64,000 nt of DNA, from the NCBI GenBank assembly GCA_965221795.1, contig OZ244914.1, forward strand, positions 1,116,001-1,180,000. The letters are read 5' to 3'. This DNA comes from VYFG01 sp965221795. GTDB lineage: Bacteria > Pseudomonadota > Gammaproteobacteria > Arenicellales > Poriferihabitantaceae. Positions 18,707 through 27,689 of this stretch are shown here, in pieces (positions within the stretch are counted from its first letter, which is position 1; the number at the start of each line of letters is the position of its first letter). The notes under the pieces were generated by a model that did not search any database, was not told where the DNA came from, and saw nothing but the letters and a program-made list of their open reading frames with translations. A program made the position numbers and the translations under genes.

Positions 18707-19496
18707 TCCAGAGTCCCGCCCTGATCCGGTTTCCAAACCATATGCCCTCGCACTGCCTGGATCATGGTCCGGAGTGCGCTCCTATAGCTTCGTCAATCCG
18801 TACCTCTGCCAGTCGGGGACCGAAGGGCTCCAGGCCAACGAAGAGTCCCTTTCCGGTTTTCTTTCCAACCTGAGACATTTCATATTTCCTTGGGCCCTGG
18901 ACATGCTGGATGGCTTGAACCCGGGTGCTCTCGACATTGGGCCGGATGCATTCCTAACGCACTGGTGCGCTGGTTTGTGAAGAGGTCTATGAAACCCTGT
19001 TCCTGAGCCCCTTTTCACCAATGTTTGTTCCATCTGCTGGACAGTTGATCCGAATAGAAGCGAAAGAGATAAAGAGCCTAGCTCTTGCCCTCGCCTTCAC
19101 CCAGCAGAAAAATCCCTGCAAGACCCAGCCCAGTCGGCAGAACGGGAGGGCATGCTACCAATGACCTGGATGGGTCCAGTTTGCTGACGGTCTTTCCCGT
19201 CCGTCACTAGCCGTCCACCTGTTCCGTCAAGGCAGCATTGGGATAAATGTCACTGATTCTCCTGCATGGTTCTTAACCCGTTGGGTGTGGCTGGGATTTT
19301 GGGCAATCGTATAGATAATAGCGATATGTGATTACCCAGCCATGCGAGCAACTCCCTGAAAGGCGTTTGGCGATCCGATGTTAGCAGACCTCTTTGCATG
19401 CATTTTGGCATCAACGGCAGAAACAGTCAGGTCGAAATCTCATGGCGGTGTCCAGAGGTCAGTATGCCCCAGGAAGGAAATTGATGTGCGTGACGC
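18707..19496. other. Long intergenic region with no recognised gene
   Basis: About 790 bases between the ferredoxin and the coiled-coil gene. Short open frames exist on both strands (for example 18782-19033 minus and 18774-18980 plus), but none shows a family motif or a good ribosome binding site. I saw no tRNA cloverleaf. It could hold a decayed gene or mobile element that I cannot identify. Confidence 0.5.
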
Positions 19497-20219
19497 TCAC
19501 GAAGCGATGCCGGGGAGCAGCTTGACGATTGCGGCAAACAGCCCGGTCATGGCGAACATCGTTCCGGTCATCCATTTCATGAGGCTGTACTTGGCCGACA
19601 GAATACTGGACTGGGTTTCCTGGCGCAGGGTTTCAATGCCGCCCTCAAGTCGAACGATATCGGCCTTGGTTTCCTGACGCAGGGATTCAATGCTGGCCTT
19701 AGTTTCCTGGCGTAGGGATTCAATGCCGGCCTGGGTTTCCTGGCGCAGGGTTTCAATGCCGCCCTCAAGTCGAACGATATCGGCCTTGGTTTCCTGGCGC
19801 AGGGATTCGACGCTGGCCTCCACTCGAGCAATATCGGCCTTGGTTTCCAGGCGCAGGGATTCGACGCTGGCCTCCACTCGAGCAATATCGGCCTTGGTTT
19901 CCAGGCGCAGGGTTTCAATGCCGCCCTCAAGTCGAACGATATCGGCCTTGGTTTCCTGGCGCAGGGATTCGACGCTGGCCTCCACTCGAGCAATATCGGC
20001 CTTGGTTTCCAGGCGCAGGGATTCGACACTGGCTTCCAGTCGAGCGATATCGGCCTGGGTTTCCAGGCGCAGAGTGTCAATGCTGGCCTTGGTGGCCAGA
20101 TTTTCGTTGAGAAACGTGATCTGGGCCTCAGCCAGGGCTTCGGCCTGAAGTTCGGTAAAGCCGCTTTCGGTCAGGTTTTTGACAAAGCGGTGAGTGTCAA
20201 AGTGGAGGACTTCCATCAT
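19497..20219 (-). CDS. DUF1640-like coiled-coil membrane protein with expanded internal repeats
   Basis: 240-residue protein. The N-terminal 35 residues (LHFDTHRFVKNLTESGF, then an alanine-rich helix) resemble DUF1640/CCDC90 proteins, and the last 30 residues form one transmembrane helix. Between them nearly the whole protein is heptad/hendecad coiled coil made of seven 18-residue units (type ETKADIARVEASVESLRQ) and two 11-residue units (ETQAGIESLRQ, ETKASIESLRQ). Units 1-3 and 4-6 look like a duplicated 54-residue block. In mitochondria, relatives assist the calcium uniporter; the bacterial role is unknown. It has no evident operon partner. Confidence 0.75.
   Translation of the reverse strand: MMEVLHFDTHRFVKNLTESGFTELQAEALAEAQITFLNENLATKASIDTLRLETQADIARLEASVESLRLETKADIARVEASVESLRQETKADIVRLEGGIETLRLETKADIARVEASVESLRLETKADIARVEASVESLRQETKADIVRLEGGIETLRQETQAGIESLRQETKASIESLRQETKADIVRLEGGIETLRQETQSSILSAKYSLMKWMTGTMFAMTGLFAAIVKLLPGIAS
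19611..20090. repeat. In-frame tandem repeats, 54-bp and 33-bp units
   Basis: Direct repeats inside the coiled-coil gene: seven 54-base units (18 codons) and two 33-base units (11 codons), several nearly identical. The higher-order period is about 162 bases. Both unit lengths are a whole number of alpha-helical turns, so gain or loss of units keeps frame and coiled-coil phase. A length polymorphism between strains is likely but not shown. Confidence 0.9.
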
Positions 20220-20332
20220 GCGGAGATTGTACCGTCAGGCATCGCGGAACTGCAAGCCCGGAGCGTCGCGGGCACGGTCCAGGCAGAGCTCGGTTCCCGA
20301 AACCCATGCATTTCTCGCATGCAATATTCAGC

Positions 20333-21601
20333 TTACTTGTCCTCCGGTCGGAGTTCCGCCAACGCGGACTCCAACTCTTCCATAACCAAATCAATGTCCT
20401 GGATTTCTGAGGTTCCTACTGAAATCCGGAACCAGCTACCTTGAGTCCGAGCTCCAAACCAGGAAAACGGCAACACCCCCATTCGCGCCTTGTTCACCAG
20501 GTATTGTTGCATATCAAAATCGGTTTTCAATAAGTGACCATCCGCAGTCTGTCGATCACACAAGTCGATACGAACACTCAGGTAGATTGCGGCTTGAGGC
20601 GCAATGGCATCCACTGGCAGTCCACGTTGACGCAAGTCCATAAATCCCCGATACAACCGATCCAATCGCTCTCTCAGGGCCTGCCGGAATGAGACCAGAT
20701 AAGCATCAACTACCGTATCCTGCCGTAAGAACTCCCCCGCAGCGATCTGATCCGGCTTGGGTGCCCAAGCACCGACATGAGCCACGATGGACACCATCCG
20801 GGAAAGGATATGCGGCGCTCCAGTGGCCCAGCCTACCCGTAGTCCAGTCCCGGCAAAGGCCTTGGACATTCCATCGATGAAGACAGCATAGTCGCCGATC
20901 TCAGGACAGATACTCAATGGATGAACAAATCCGGTGTCGGCGAAAGTCAACATCCAGTATACCTGATCAAATAGTATGTAAAGCGGCTTTTGGTGTGCGG
21001 TACGCTGGCGGTTAATCGCCACCACCAGATCGCAGATTTCCTGCAGGTCACTGGTGGTCAGTACGGTTCCCGAAGGATTTAGCGGAGAACACAATGCCAG
21101 TAGACTGGCATCCTCCAGATGAGGTGCCAACATAGTAGCCGTGGGCATAAAACAATTCTCTGGTCCTGTTTCGACCCTGACGACCCGGGCACTGCACATT
21201 TCAGCATAATGCTCATTGTTCCAGGAAGGAACCGGGAACACCACTTTATCCTGTGGGTCCACGAGGGTTCGGTACGCCGCATAGATGGCCGGTCGGGAAC
21301 CGCTGGTAATGATGACATCGTGAGGTTGATAATGCAGCCCGCATGATCGGTTGAGCAGATGTGCCACACCGGCACGGATTCCTCCCAATCCCAAGGCACC
21401 TGGGTAATTGGTCTGATGGTTCCGATAGGCCCGAATGGTTGCCTCCATCAAGGTATCTGGAACTGGGAAGATATGGGGATCAAAATCCCCTATGGTGAAA
21501 TTATACAGGGGTTCCCCTGCCACCTTACGAGCATTCAGTTCTGCCGCAAACGTCAGGATGGGAGAAGTCTGTATCCGCTCCGCGAGACGCGAAAGTTTCA
21601 T
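20333..21601 (-). CDS. Class I/II aminotransferase, PLP-dependent
   Basis: Fold-type I aminotransferase of the aspartate-aminotransferase superfamily, 422 residues from the ATG at 21601 (a GTG at 21622 is possible). Expected PLP contacts are visible: N175 in SPLNPSG, D212 and Y215 in FDQVYW, Schiff-base K247 in GMSKAFAGTGLRVGW, and a C-terminal Arg in SWFRISVG. It is divergent from a ThDP enzyme annotated as similar to AruI. In Pseudomonas, AruH (an arginine-pyruvate aminotransferase) precedes AruI, so an arginine or related amino acid is one possible substrate. The substrate cannot be fixed from sequence. Confidence 0.85.
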   Translation of the reverse strand: MKLSRLAERIQTSPILTFAAELNARKVAGEPLYNFTIGDFDPHIFPVPDTLMEATIRAYRNHQTNYPGALGLGGIRAGVAHLLNRSCGLHYQPHDVIITSGSRPAIYAAYRTLVDPQDKVVFPVPSWNNEHYAEMCSARVVRVETGPENCFMPTATMLAPHLEDASLLALCSPLNPSGTVLTTSDLQEICDLVVAINRQRTAHQKPLYILFDQVYWMLTFADTGFVHPLSICPEIGDYAVFIDGMSKAFAGTGLRVGWATGAPHILSRMVSIVAHVGAWAPKPDQIAAGEFLRQDTVVDAYLVSFRQALRERLDRLYRGFMDLRQRGLPVDAIAPQAAIYLSVRIDLCDRQTADGHLLKTDFDMQQYLVNKARMGVLPFSWFGARTQGSWFRISVGTSEIQDIDLVMEELESALAELRPEDK

Positions 21602-21622
21602 TTGTGATAGGCCCTTGACCAC

Positions 21623-21923
21623 TCATGCCGGTTATACCGGGAAGAGGAGTGTATCTGGTTTCCGAACCAACCGGAAGCCGCAGAAGTCCCGGCAGCAGCA
21701 AGTAAATTGGCCGCATCCTCCGCTCACAGGAAAAAAAGACCCATTAGAAGCATGATTTTTCTTCAGATTACCCAGCCATTCAGGTACAGTCATGCTGTCG
21801 ATGCAAAACATGCCCTCCACCGCTTCTTCTCAACGGTTTGAAGGCAAATATCGTTGGAATCCACACTGAGTGAGAGCTGGGTCGAGTATCCGGTTCCCAT
21901 CAGACGATCAGAATGAGGTCTTT
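21623..21923. promoter_or_regulatory. Divergent intergenic region, probable promoters
   Basis: About 300 bases between the start of the minus-strand aminotransferase and the plus-strand ThDP enzyme. Both transcripts must start here or nearby. I could not pick convincing -35/-10 pairs or an operator dyad by eye. Confidence 0.4.
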
Positions 21924-23507
21924 ATGATTACCACGGGAGAACGACTGGCCCAACTGCTTGATGCCTATGGCATTGAGATCGCTTCTGGCATCCCCGGAAC
22001 CCATAATATCGAACTGTATCGCGGTTTACCTTCAACGGGAATCCGCCACATTACCCCACGTCACGAGCAGGGTGCAGGCTTTTTGGCCGATGGCTACGGT
22101 CGAATCTCGGGCAAGCCCGCGCTTTGCATCACCATCTCCGGCCCCGGTGCCCTCAATATTGCGACCCCCATGTGCCAAGCGCTGGCGGATTCCGTGCCCA
22201 TGCTGGTGATCTCCGCCGATAACAAAACCTACCAGCGGGGACTCGGCGAAGGCCGATTGCATGAAACCCCCAACCTACAGGCCGCGATGGCGGAATGCAG
22301 TCGATGGAGCCATACCCTCGCGCGACCGGATGAACTGCCCCGCGTACTGGCACGGGCCTTTGCGATTTTTCGCAGTGAACGACCAGGGCCGGTACACCTG
22401 ACACTTCCTCTGGATGTGATCACCGCCGAGGCCAGTCACATCAGCCCGGAACCCTGGGATACGCCCTCCCCGCCGGCCGCACACCCAGCAGACATCGAAC
22501 AAGCCGCATATTGGCTCAACCGGGCCAATACTCCGGTTCTGGCTTTGGGCGGGGGGGCTGTGAATGCTGCAGATCTCTGTGTCGCCCTGGCAGAAAAGCT
22601 GAATGCTCCCGTCACCACAACCCACAATGCCAAAGGCATTCTGCCAAAAGATCACCCACTCCATGTCGGTAGCAGCCCGGCGCAAGATGCGATTCAGGAT
22701 CTGTATGAGCAAGCGGACACCGTGCTCGGCATCGGTACAGAATTCGGCGAGACCGATTATGACTTTTTCCTCAAAGAGTCCTCCCGGATGTCTAAATGTC
22801 TCATCCGGATTGATATTGATTCACGTCAGTTCAGCCGCAACCAGCGTCCGACAGTTGCCATTCTGGGGGACAGTCGCCTCAGTCTGGAATCCCTGTTACC
22901 GAAAGTACGGACCAGAGCATCGGACCGTGGAGCGGTCAGGACAGCCGCCGTGCGAGAAAAACTCGCCCAGAGTTTTCATCCCGGATATGCGGCACTATAC
23001 GAAACCCTGCACCATGCTCTGCCAGAACATATTCTGGTCGGTGACTCTACTCAACCGATCTATTTCGCTGCTTTCCAGTACGATGCAACAGCCCCACGCA
23101 GTTTTGCGGCCGCAAGCACTGGTTATGGGACACTGGGCTTTGGCCTGCCGGCTGCTTTGGGTGCTGGACTGGCCTGTCCGGACCGGCCGGTGATCGCCCT
23201 TGTTGGCGATGGCGGTTTCCAATACACACTCAACGAATTGTCTACGGCAGTGCAAGCACGCATCCCGGTGAGCGTACTGCTCTGGCACAACCATGCCTTT
23301 AGTGAAATCGCAAAGAATTTCCGGCATGCTGGGATGGAACCCATCGCCTGTGATATCCATTCGCCCGACTTTCCGGCCCTGGCAGAAGCCTATGGCTGTT
23401 TTGCAACCCGGGTAGAAGATCACGGCGCCCTGGAATCAGCACTGATCGCTGCCCAGAGTCGGGACGTACCCACTGTGATCGAGCTTCCAGAGGATCGATT
23501 CCTGTGA
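21924..23507 (+). CDS. Thiamine-diphosphate enzyme, acetolactate synthase / 2-oxoacid decarboxylase-like
   Basis: 527-residue protein with the three-domain ThDP fold (PYR, central, PP). Catalytic E48 lies in RHEQGAGFLADGYGR, and the ThDP/metal motif begins at VGDGGFQYTLNELSTAVQ and runs to LLWHNHAFSEI. The overall pattern is closest, from memory, to 5-guanidino-2-oxopentanoate decarboxylase (AruI) and to unassigned IlvB-like proteins. No acetolactate synthase regulatory subunit is adjacent, which argues against branched-chain synthesis. The ATG at 21924 has GAGGT 5-10 bases upstream. It overlaps the next gene (GTGA), so the two are co-translated. Confidence 0.85.
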   Translation: MITTGERLAQLLDAYGIEIASGIPGTHNIELYRGLPSTGIRHITPRHEQGAGFLADGYGRISGKPALCITISGPGALNIATPMCQALADSVPMLVISADNKTYQRGLGEGRLHETPNLQAAMAECSRWSHTLARPDELPRVLARAFAIFRSERPGPVHLTLPLDVITAEASHISPEPWDTPSPPAAHPADIEQAAYWLNRANTPVLALGGGAVNAADLCVALAEKLNAPVTTTHNAKGILPKDHPLHVGSSPAQDAIQDLYEQADTVLGIGTEFGETDYDFFLKESSRMSKCLIRIDIDSRQFSRNQRPTVAILGDSRLSLESLLPKVRTRASDRGAVRTAAVREKLAQSFHPGYAALYETLHHALPEHILVGDSTQPIYFAAFQYDATAPRSFAAASTGYGTLGFGLPAALGAGLACPDRPVIALVGDGGFQYTLNELSTAVQARIPVSVLLWHNHAFSEIAKNFRHAGMEPIACDIHSPDFPALAEAYGCFATRVEDHGALESALIAAQSRDVPTVIELPEDRFL

Positions 23508-24742
23508 ACAGCGACGGATTCAATCCAAGCAAGCCCACCATGATGGATCTTCTGGATATTCATCACCCAGTGGACGAGTCAGCGATACTTCGCTATCGTC
23601 TCCATCACGTTCGCTCGGTGGCTGCCCGAGAAGATGTGTCGGGCGTACTGCTGTTTGATCCGATCAATATCCGTTATGCCAATGGCTCCCGAAATATGCA
23701 GGTCTGGACCATGCACAACTTTTGCCGCTATGCCCTGATCTTGACTACTGGCCCCTCGGTGATGTTTGAATTGCCCACTGCCGCATATCGGCTGGACGAC
23801 CTCGATACCATTGATGAAGTACGCATGGCCTGGTCCACGGACTACTGTGTAACCGGATACCGTACGAAGGAAATCGCGGCCCATTGGGCGCGGGAGATCC
23901 ATGACCTGATTATGCAGTATGGTGGGGGGAACCTTCGGCTGGCAGTGGACCGGCTGGATGTGGGCACCGCCCAGGCATTGATCGGGACGGGTCTCGAACT
24001 GGAAGATGGCAAAAAAATAATGGAGCATGCCCGTGCTATCAAGTCGCTTGAAGAAATCCGTGCCTTCCGGCTTTCGCTGTCTACCTGTGAAGCCGCCATG
24101 CAGGATCTACGAATACAAGCCAACCCAGGAATGACGGAACAGGCCGCATTAGCGATATTGCTGGCCGGAAGTATCCGGCGGGGGGGCGAGTATCCAGAAA
24201 CCCGCCTGATGACCTCGGGGCCACGCACCAATCCCTGGTTTCAGGAAACCAGCGAGCGTGTAATGATGGAGGGGGATTTCCTTTCCTTTGATACTGACCT
24301 GATTGGACCAATGGGTTTCTACAATGACCTCTCCCGCAGTTGGATCATGGGTGACGTACCCCCCACTGGTGAACAGAAGGAGTTGTATGCGGTCGCTCGT
24401 GCCCAACTGGAGACCAATATTGCACTACTGACCCCGGGCATGTCGTTTCTGGAGTATTCCTCCAAGGCCTATTCCTTGCCGGAAAAGTACCTCGCCAACC
24501 GTTATGCGGATGTCGGTCACGGATGTGGCCTGGGAGTGGAGTACCCGTTTTTGTGGTATCCCGAAGATAAACAATACGGGGCCTATGATGGAACATTCGA
24601 AGAAAACATGATCGTTTGCATCGAAAGCTATGTCGGATCCCTGGGTGGCAAGGAGGGGGTAAAGCTGGAACAACCTGTCTGGATTCGCACGGACGGCCCG
24701 ATAGTTCTTGCCGACTTTCCATTGGAAGATGCATTGTGCTGA
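23504..24742 (+). CDS. M24 metallopeptidase-family protein, DddP-like
   Basis: 412-residue pita-bread-fold protein. Six metal-ligand positions are all present: D263, D265 and D275 (FDTDLIG, NDLSR), H339 (VGHGCGLG), E374 (CIESYVG) and E389 (KLEQP). From memory these align with DddP DMSP lyase ligands at a constant offset of 32 residues, so there is no indel in the core. But the position matching the proposed catalytic Asp377 of DddP is Val345, so DMSP cleavage is doubtful. An amidase, hydrolase or other lyase on the product of the upstream ThDP enzyme is possible. The GTG start at 23504 is preceded by AGAGGA. Confidence 0.85.
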   Translation: MNSDGFNPSKPTMMDLLDIHHPVDESAILRYRLHHVRSVAAREDVSGVLLFDPINIRYANGSRNMQVWTMHNFCRYALILTTGPSVMFELPTAAYRLDDLDTIDEVRMAWSTDYCVTGYRTKEIAAHWAREIHDLIMQYGGGNLRLAVDRLDVGTAQALIGTGLELEDGKKIMEHARAIKSLEEIRAFRLSLSTCEAAMQDLRIQANPGMTEQAALAILLAGSIRRGGEYPETRLMTSGPRTNPWFQETSERVMMEGDFLSFDTDLIGPMGFYNDLSRSWIMGDVPPTGEQKELYAVARAQLETNIALLTPGMSFLEYSSKAYSLPEKYLANRYADVGHGCGLGVEYPFLWYPEDKQYGAYDGTFEENMIVCIESYVGSLGGKEGVKLEQPVWIRTDGPIVLADFPLEDALC

Positions 24743-24928
24743 ACGCACCGGGTCACATCACTCCATTCCCATTCTGGGGGAAAGTGGCTCTACCGTACAC
24801 AATCCGAATCGCCCACACAATGGATGATGTACGAAAGGCACATCTGTGCAGTCCTTTTCGAACCTGCCAAATTTTAAGCATGGCGTAGCCTCAAATGACA
24901 TAGCCAAAGATTGCGTTAGCGGCTACGA

Positions 24929-24946
24929 CCCATTGCTTACGCAATG
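24929..24946. terminator. Small inverted repeat over the stop of the coiled-coil gene
   Basis: CCATTGC at 24929-24935 and GCAATGG at 24940-24946 form a 7-bp stem with a 4-base loop. It overlaps the restored stop codon. There is no long T-tract on either side, so termination is only a guess. Confidence 0.3.
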
Positions 24947-25154
24947 GCAACAGTCACACCCGGAATAGCAGTACCCAGAGCCACAGCACCAAATACAGCA
25001 TATAAAAACTGATTTTCCCGCTTGAACATGTCCGCATCCCGCCAGCCATCAGTTCAGCAAGCCGGGCAATGTCGGTCTTGTATTCGGCTTGATAAGTATT
25101 CATGCGTTCCTCCAATACGGCAATCTTTTTGGCTGAATTTGAATCGTCATTCAT
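24937..25154 (-). pseudogene. Small coiled-coil membrane protein gene, one-base frameshift
   Basis: The minus-strand ORF from ATG 25154 begins MNDDSNSAKKIAVLEERMNT, a short coiled coil, and stays open to about 24954. Its last 25 residues look wrong. Reading one frame away from about 25042 gives DADMFKRENQFLYAVFG, then a transmembrane segment, ending at a TAA at 24937-24939. One lost base in CTGGCGGGATG (AERDAD becoming AGGMRT) explains this. The restored protein would be about 72 residues, a short coiled-coil/TM protein of the same general design as the DUF1640-like gene at 19497. A sequencing error is the main alternative. Confidence 0.65.
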
Positions 25155-25344
25155 GGCCCACTCTTATCCCATATCATGTAGGGAGAAAATATCTCGTTGA
25201 TTCACCGGGGGAAATTATGCCATGATACCAGAGGGAAAGAGTGACCCGTTCAGTGGGCCAGGGTAAAATGGACTGGGTTTCTGAAGACGGTGTCTGATAG
25301 CTCCATTCGATCATCACTGCCCTTGGGCCAGTCGGAACAACCCT

Positions 25345-26499
25345 CTACCGGTATACCAACCAACCCGCCAGAACCAGCAAGGTCGAGGCCAGTAATGAAG
25401 GCCACAGAAACCCATTCAGAACATCGCTGAGATAGCCTCCCAAAGCCGGTCCAATGATCTGCCCGAGGCCGAACATGGCCGTCATCATCGCCATTACATA
25501 CCGGGGATCTTGATGGAACCGGCTCCGAGCTTCCACCAAGCCCAAAGCCGTAATTGCCATGAAAGTACTGCCCAGGCAGATCGCTCCCGAAACCAGCCCC
25601 CAAAGTCCAGGCAAGAGTACGCTGGCGGCAACCCCAGCAGCCAATACCCGGCAAGAGACTGAAAACGCCCTACAGTTACCGACCGCCATGGCATAGGAGT
25701 TCCATAACCAGACAGACGGCACAGCGGCGAGCCCCACGAGAGCCCAGATTGTCATCTCTACCTCCACAGAAAAGTAGGCAGAGCGCACCAGTTGGATCAG
25801 GAAAGTGGCCGTGATCACATAGCCAAAACCGAACAATCCATACGCTGCCAACAGCCCGGCAATCGAACAGTTTTGCGTTCTAGACGCAGCCGGCTTGGGC
25901 ACCGCATCCTTGCGCTTTCCCGGGACTAGCAGGACCACGAGAATAGTGGCGACTAGAGCCGCAATACCGCTGTAGATCCACGCCCCCTGCCAACCGGTCT
26001 GCCGATTGATGGCCAGCCCCGTCAGTAGAGCGGCCACCACGACCCCCACCCCAACTCCTGAGAACAGCACTGAGATCAGCTCTTCTCGCCCGATTTCCAC
26101 CAGACGGCTAATCACCAACGAGGTCGCATAAACCAACACCCAAGCACTGACCAATCCACCCACAAACCGCATGATCAGAAACATCACATAACCTTGCATC
26201 CAAGCCATCAAGATCGTGGAAAGCGAACTGGTGACCAATGCCCCAAACAACCATGCACGGGGGGAACCTCTCAGTAGGGATGTGGATGCAATCATGGCAC
26301 CCATCAGGTAACCAAGAAAATTACTGGATGCAATCAGGCCAGCCTGACTGATGGTCAACCCTTCCTCTGCCACCATCATCGGCAGGATCGGCGTATAGAC
26401 GAAGCGGCCAATCCCAAGGCCTACGACCATGGCCAGCAGTCCACCAGTGGCTAGGGCCCACGGATACAAACGGCTAGCAGAATGATGTCCTGCGCTCAT
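25345..26499 (-). CDS. MFS transporter, YbfB/YjiJ family
   Basis: 384-residue polytopic membrane protein of the major facilitator superfamily with about 12 hydrophobic segments. The N-terminus (LATGGLLAMVVGLGIGRFVY, then PMM) matches the YbfB/YjiJ (DUF1228) family, and a second copy of the fold begins after the basic loop near residue 195 (VPGKRKDA). The ATG at 26499 is preferred to the GTG at 26502. The gene is convergent with the M24 gene. It may carry a substrate or product of the aminotransferase/ThDP/M24 pathway; that link is only by proximity. Confidence 0.85.
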   Translation of the reverse strand: MSAGHHSASRLYPWALATGGLLAMVVGLGIGRFVYTPILPMMVAEEGLTISQAGLIASSNFLGYLMGAMIASTSLLRGSPRAWLFGALVTSSLSTILMAWMQGYVMFLIMRFVGGLVSAWVLVYATSLVISRLVEIGREELISVLFSGVGVGVVVAALLTGLAINRQTGWQGAWIYSGIAALVATILVVLLVPGKRKDAVPKPAASRTQNCSIAGLLAAYGLFGFGYVITATFLIQLVRSAYFSVEVEMTIWALVGLAAVPSVWLWNSYAMAVGNCRAFSVSCRVLAAGVAASVLLPGLWGLVSGAICLGSTFMAITALGLVEARSRFHQDPRYVMAMMTAMFGLGQIIGPALGGYLSDVLNGFLWPSLLASTLLVLAGWLVYR

Positions 26500-26963
26500 C
26501 ACATTCGGCGGATATTAAAAAAAAATCGGATCGAACTCCCGCCAGTAGATCATCCGTCCGGGTTGGATCAATCCCGATCAAGGTTGCTGGATGGGGAGTT
26601 GCCAACCAAGACCAACCGGTCACGGTGATTCTTGAGCCCGGGGCATTCGAACCCAACAACGTATTTGCCCTTGTCATCAGTGGACTGACCATCGTTGGCT
26701 CAGGATCTCAATCAAGATCTGAGCAGTCCGGCTGACGATTCTGGCCAGCATGGACAGGATATCCCCCCAGTACACCGACTCCTGCACGGTGGACGAGCCT
26801 TCACATGAACTGTCAGAAAAAGTGCCGACAGTGTTAATTGTACGTCATGTGCCCGCCGTACTTGAGACGGAACCCAAAATCCTCTTTGAAGACAATATGG
26901 CAGTGGGCCTGTCAAAGCTTAGCGTGGGGTGTCGCGGCGGGATCGCTCAGCCGTCGCAAGGAA
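26500..26963. other. Intergenic region before the insertion-sequence graveyard
   Basis: About 460 bases upstream of the MFS gene. I see no convincing gene. Any promoter for the transporter would lie here. Confidence 0.4.
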
Positions 26964-27680
26964 GTGAACACTAGGGGTTGTTCACGCAATTTACCTTCCA
27001 TATGATACACCCGGCACCGGTAATGTTCAGCGCCCCCGCGCGGAGGAACCGACTCGGGGAACTCGCCCAGGTACCCTACGAACGCATTGTGCCACTGCTG
27101 CCAGGCAGTGGGGCCATGCCCGCGTGTCGAATCTGCCGGAGCGATTCGGTAACTGGCGCACTGTCTACCTGCGGAAGAACCGGTGGTTGAAGAGCGGGGT
27201 TCGGGACCGCGGGTTCGAGCCTCTTCAACGGCAGCAGAGGATTCGGGTCCGGACCGAGGTCATGGGGCCCGACCGTACCCATATCAAGGTTCATCCCGAC
27301 GGGTGCGCGAAAAACGGTGCCCAGTGCATCGGCCAGTCCCGGGGCGGCGGGAACACCCCACTTCCTCGGATGGCCGGGGAGGCCCGCACTGCCGTCGCCT
27401 TCCGACTCTCCCCAGGCCCTCGTGCTTACGAAGACGAGGAGACCCGAACCCTGGCGTCCCATCTCGATTTCCAGCCCGTGGTACCCCCCAAGCGCAACCG
27501 CATCCTCCTGGAAATACGATCGGACACGGTATCGGCGACGCAACGAAGTCGAGCACCTGTTCCGGTGGACCAAGGGCTTCTGTCGGGTATTCTCACGCTT
27601 TGACAAGCTGGATGTCCGGTTCCTTGGATTCGTGGTCTTTGCATTGATCATCGATGCACTACGTAGTGTCAACACGCCCT
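26964..27680 (+). mobile_element. Decayed IS5-family (IS427-group-like) element
   Basis: A broken plus-strand transposase in at least two frames. Blocks in order are LAQVPYERIVPLLPG (about 27056), LPERFGNWRTVY (about 27133), CIGQSRGG (about 27330), VVPPKRNR (about 27480), then after a frame change YRRRNEVEHLFRWTKGF and FDKLDVRFLGFVVFALIIDA (27540-27660). These are the conserved N-terminus and the DDE C-terminus of IS5-family transposases of the IS427 type. At the left end GGGGTTGTTCAC follows CTA, and the inverted pair GTGAACA/TGTTCAC lies at 26964-26985. No matching right end is clear. Confidence 0.75.
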
Positions 27681-27689
27681 GGCCATCCG

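Noticed and set aside
18782..19033. Small ORF after the ferredoxin
   Set aside because: No start signal, no motif, and an equally long frame on the other strand.
19611..20090. Regular repeats resembling a CRISPR array
   Set aside because: Units are contiguous, in frame and have no unique spacers. They encode a coiled coil, and no cas genes are near.
19690..20148. Long antisense ORF over the coiled-coil repeats
   Set aside because: It is open only because a repeat unit free of stops in this frame is iterated. The product is a low-complexity Ser/Arg/Thr repeat with no start signal or family motif.
21924..23507. Call as acetolactate synthase IlvB/IlvG
   Set aside because: No small regulatory subunit and no ilv genes nearby. 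Context with an aminotransferase and M24 enzyme favours a catabolic decarboxylase-like role.
23504..24742. Direct call of the M24 protein as DMSP lyase DddP
   Set aside because: Metal ligands match, but the proposed catalytic Asp position is Val, so the specific function is not supported.
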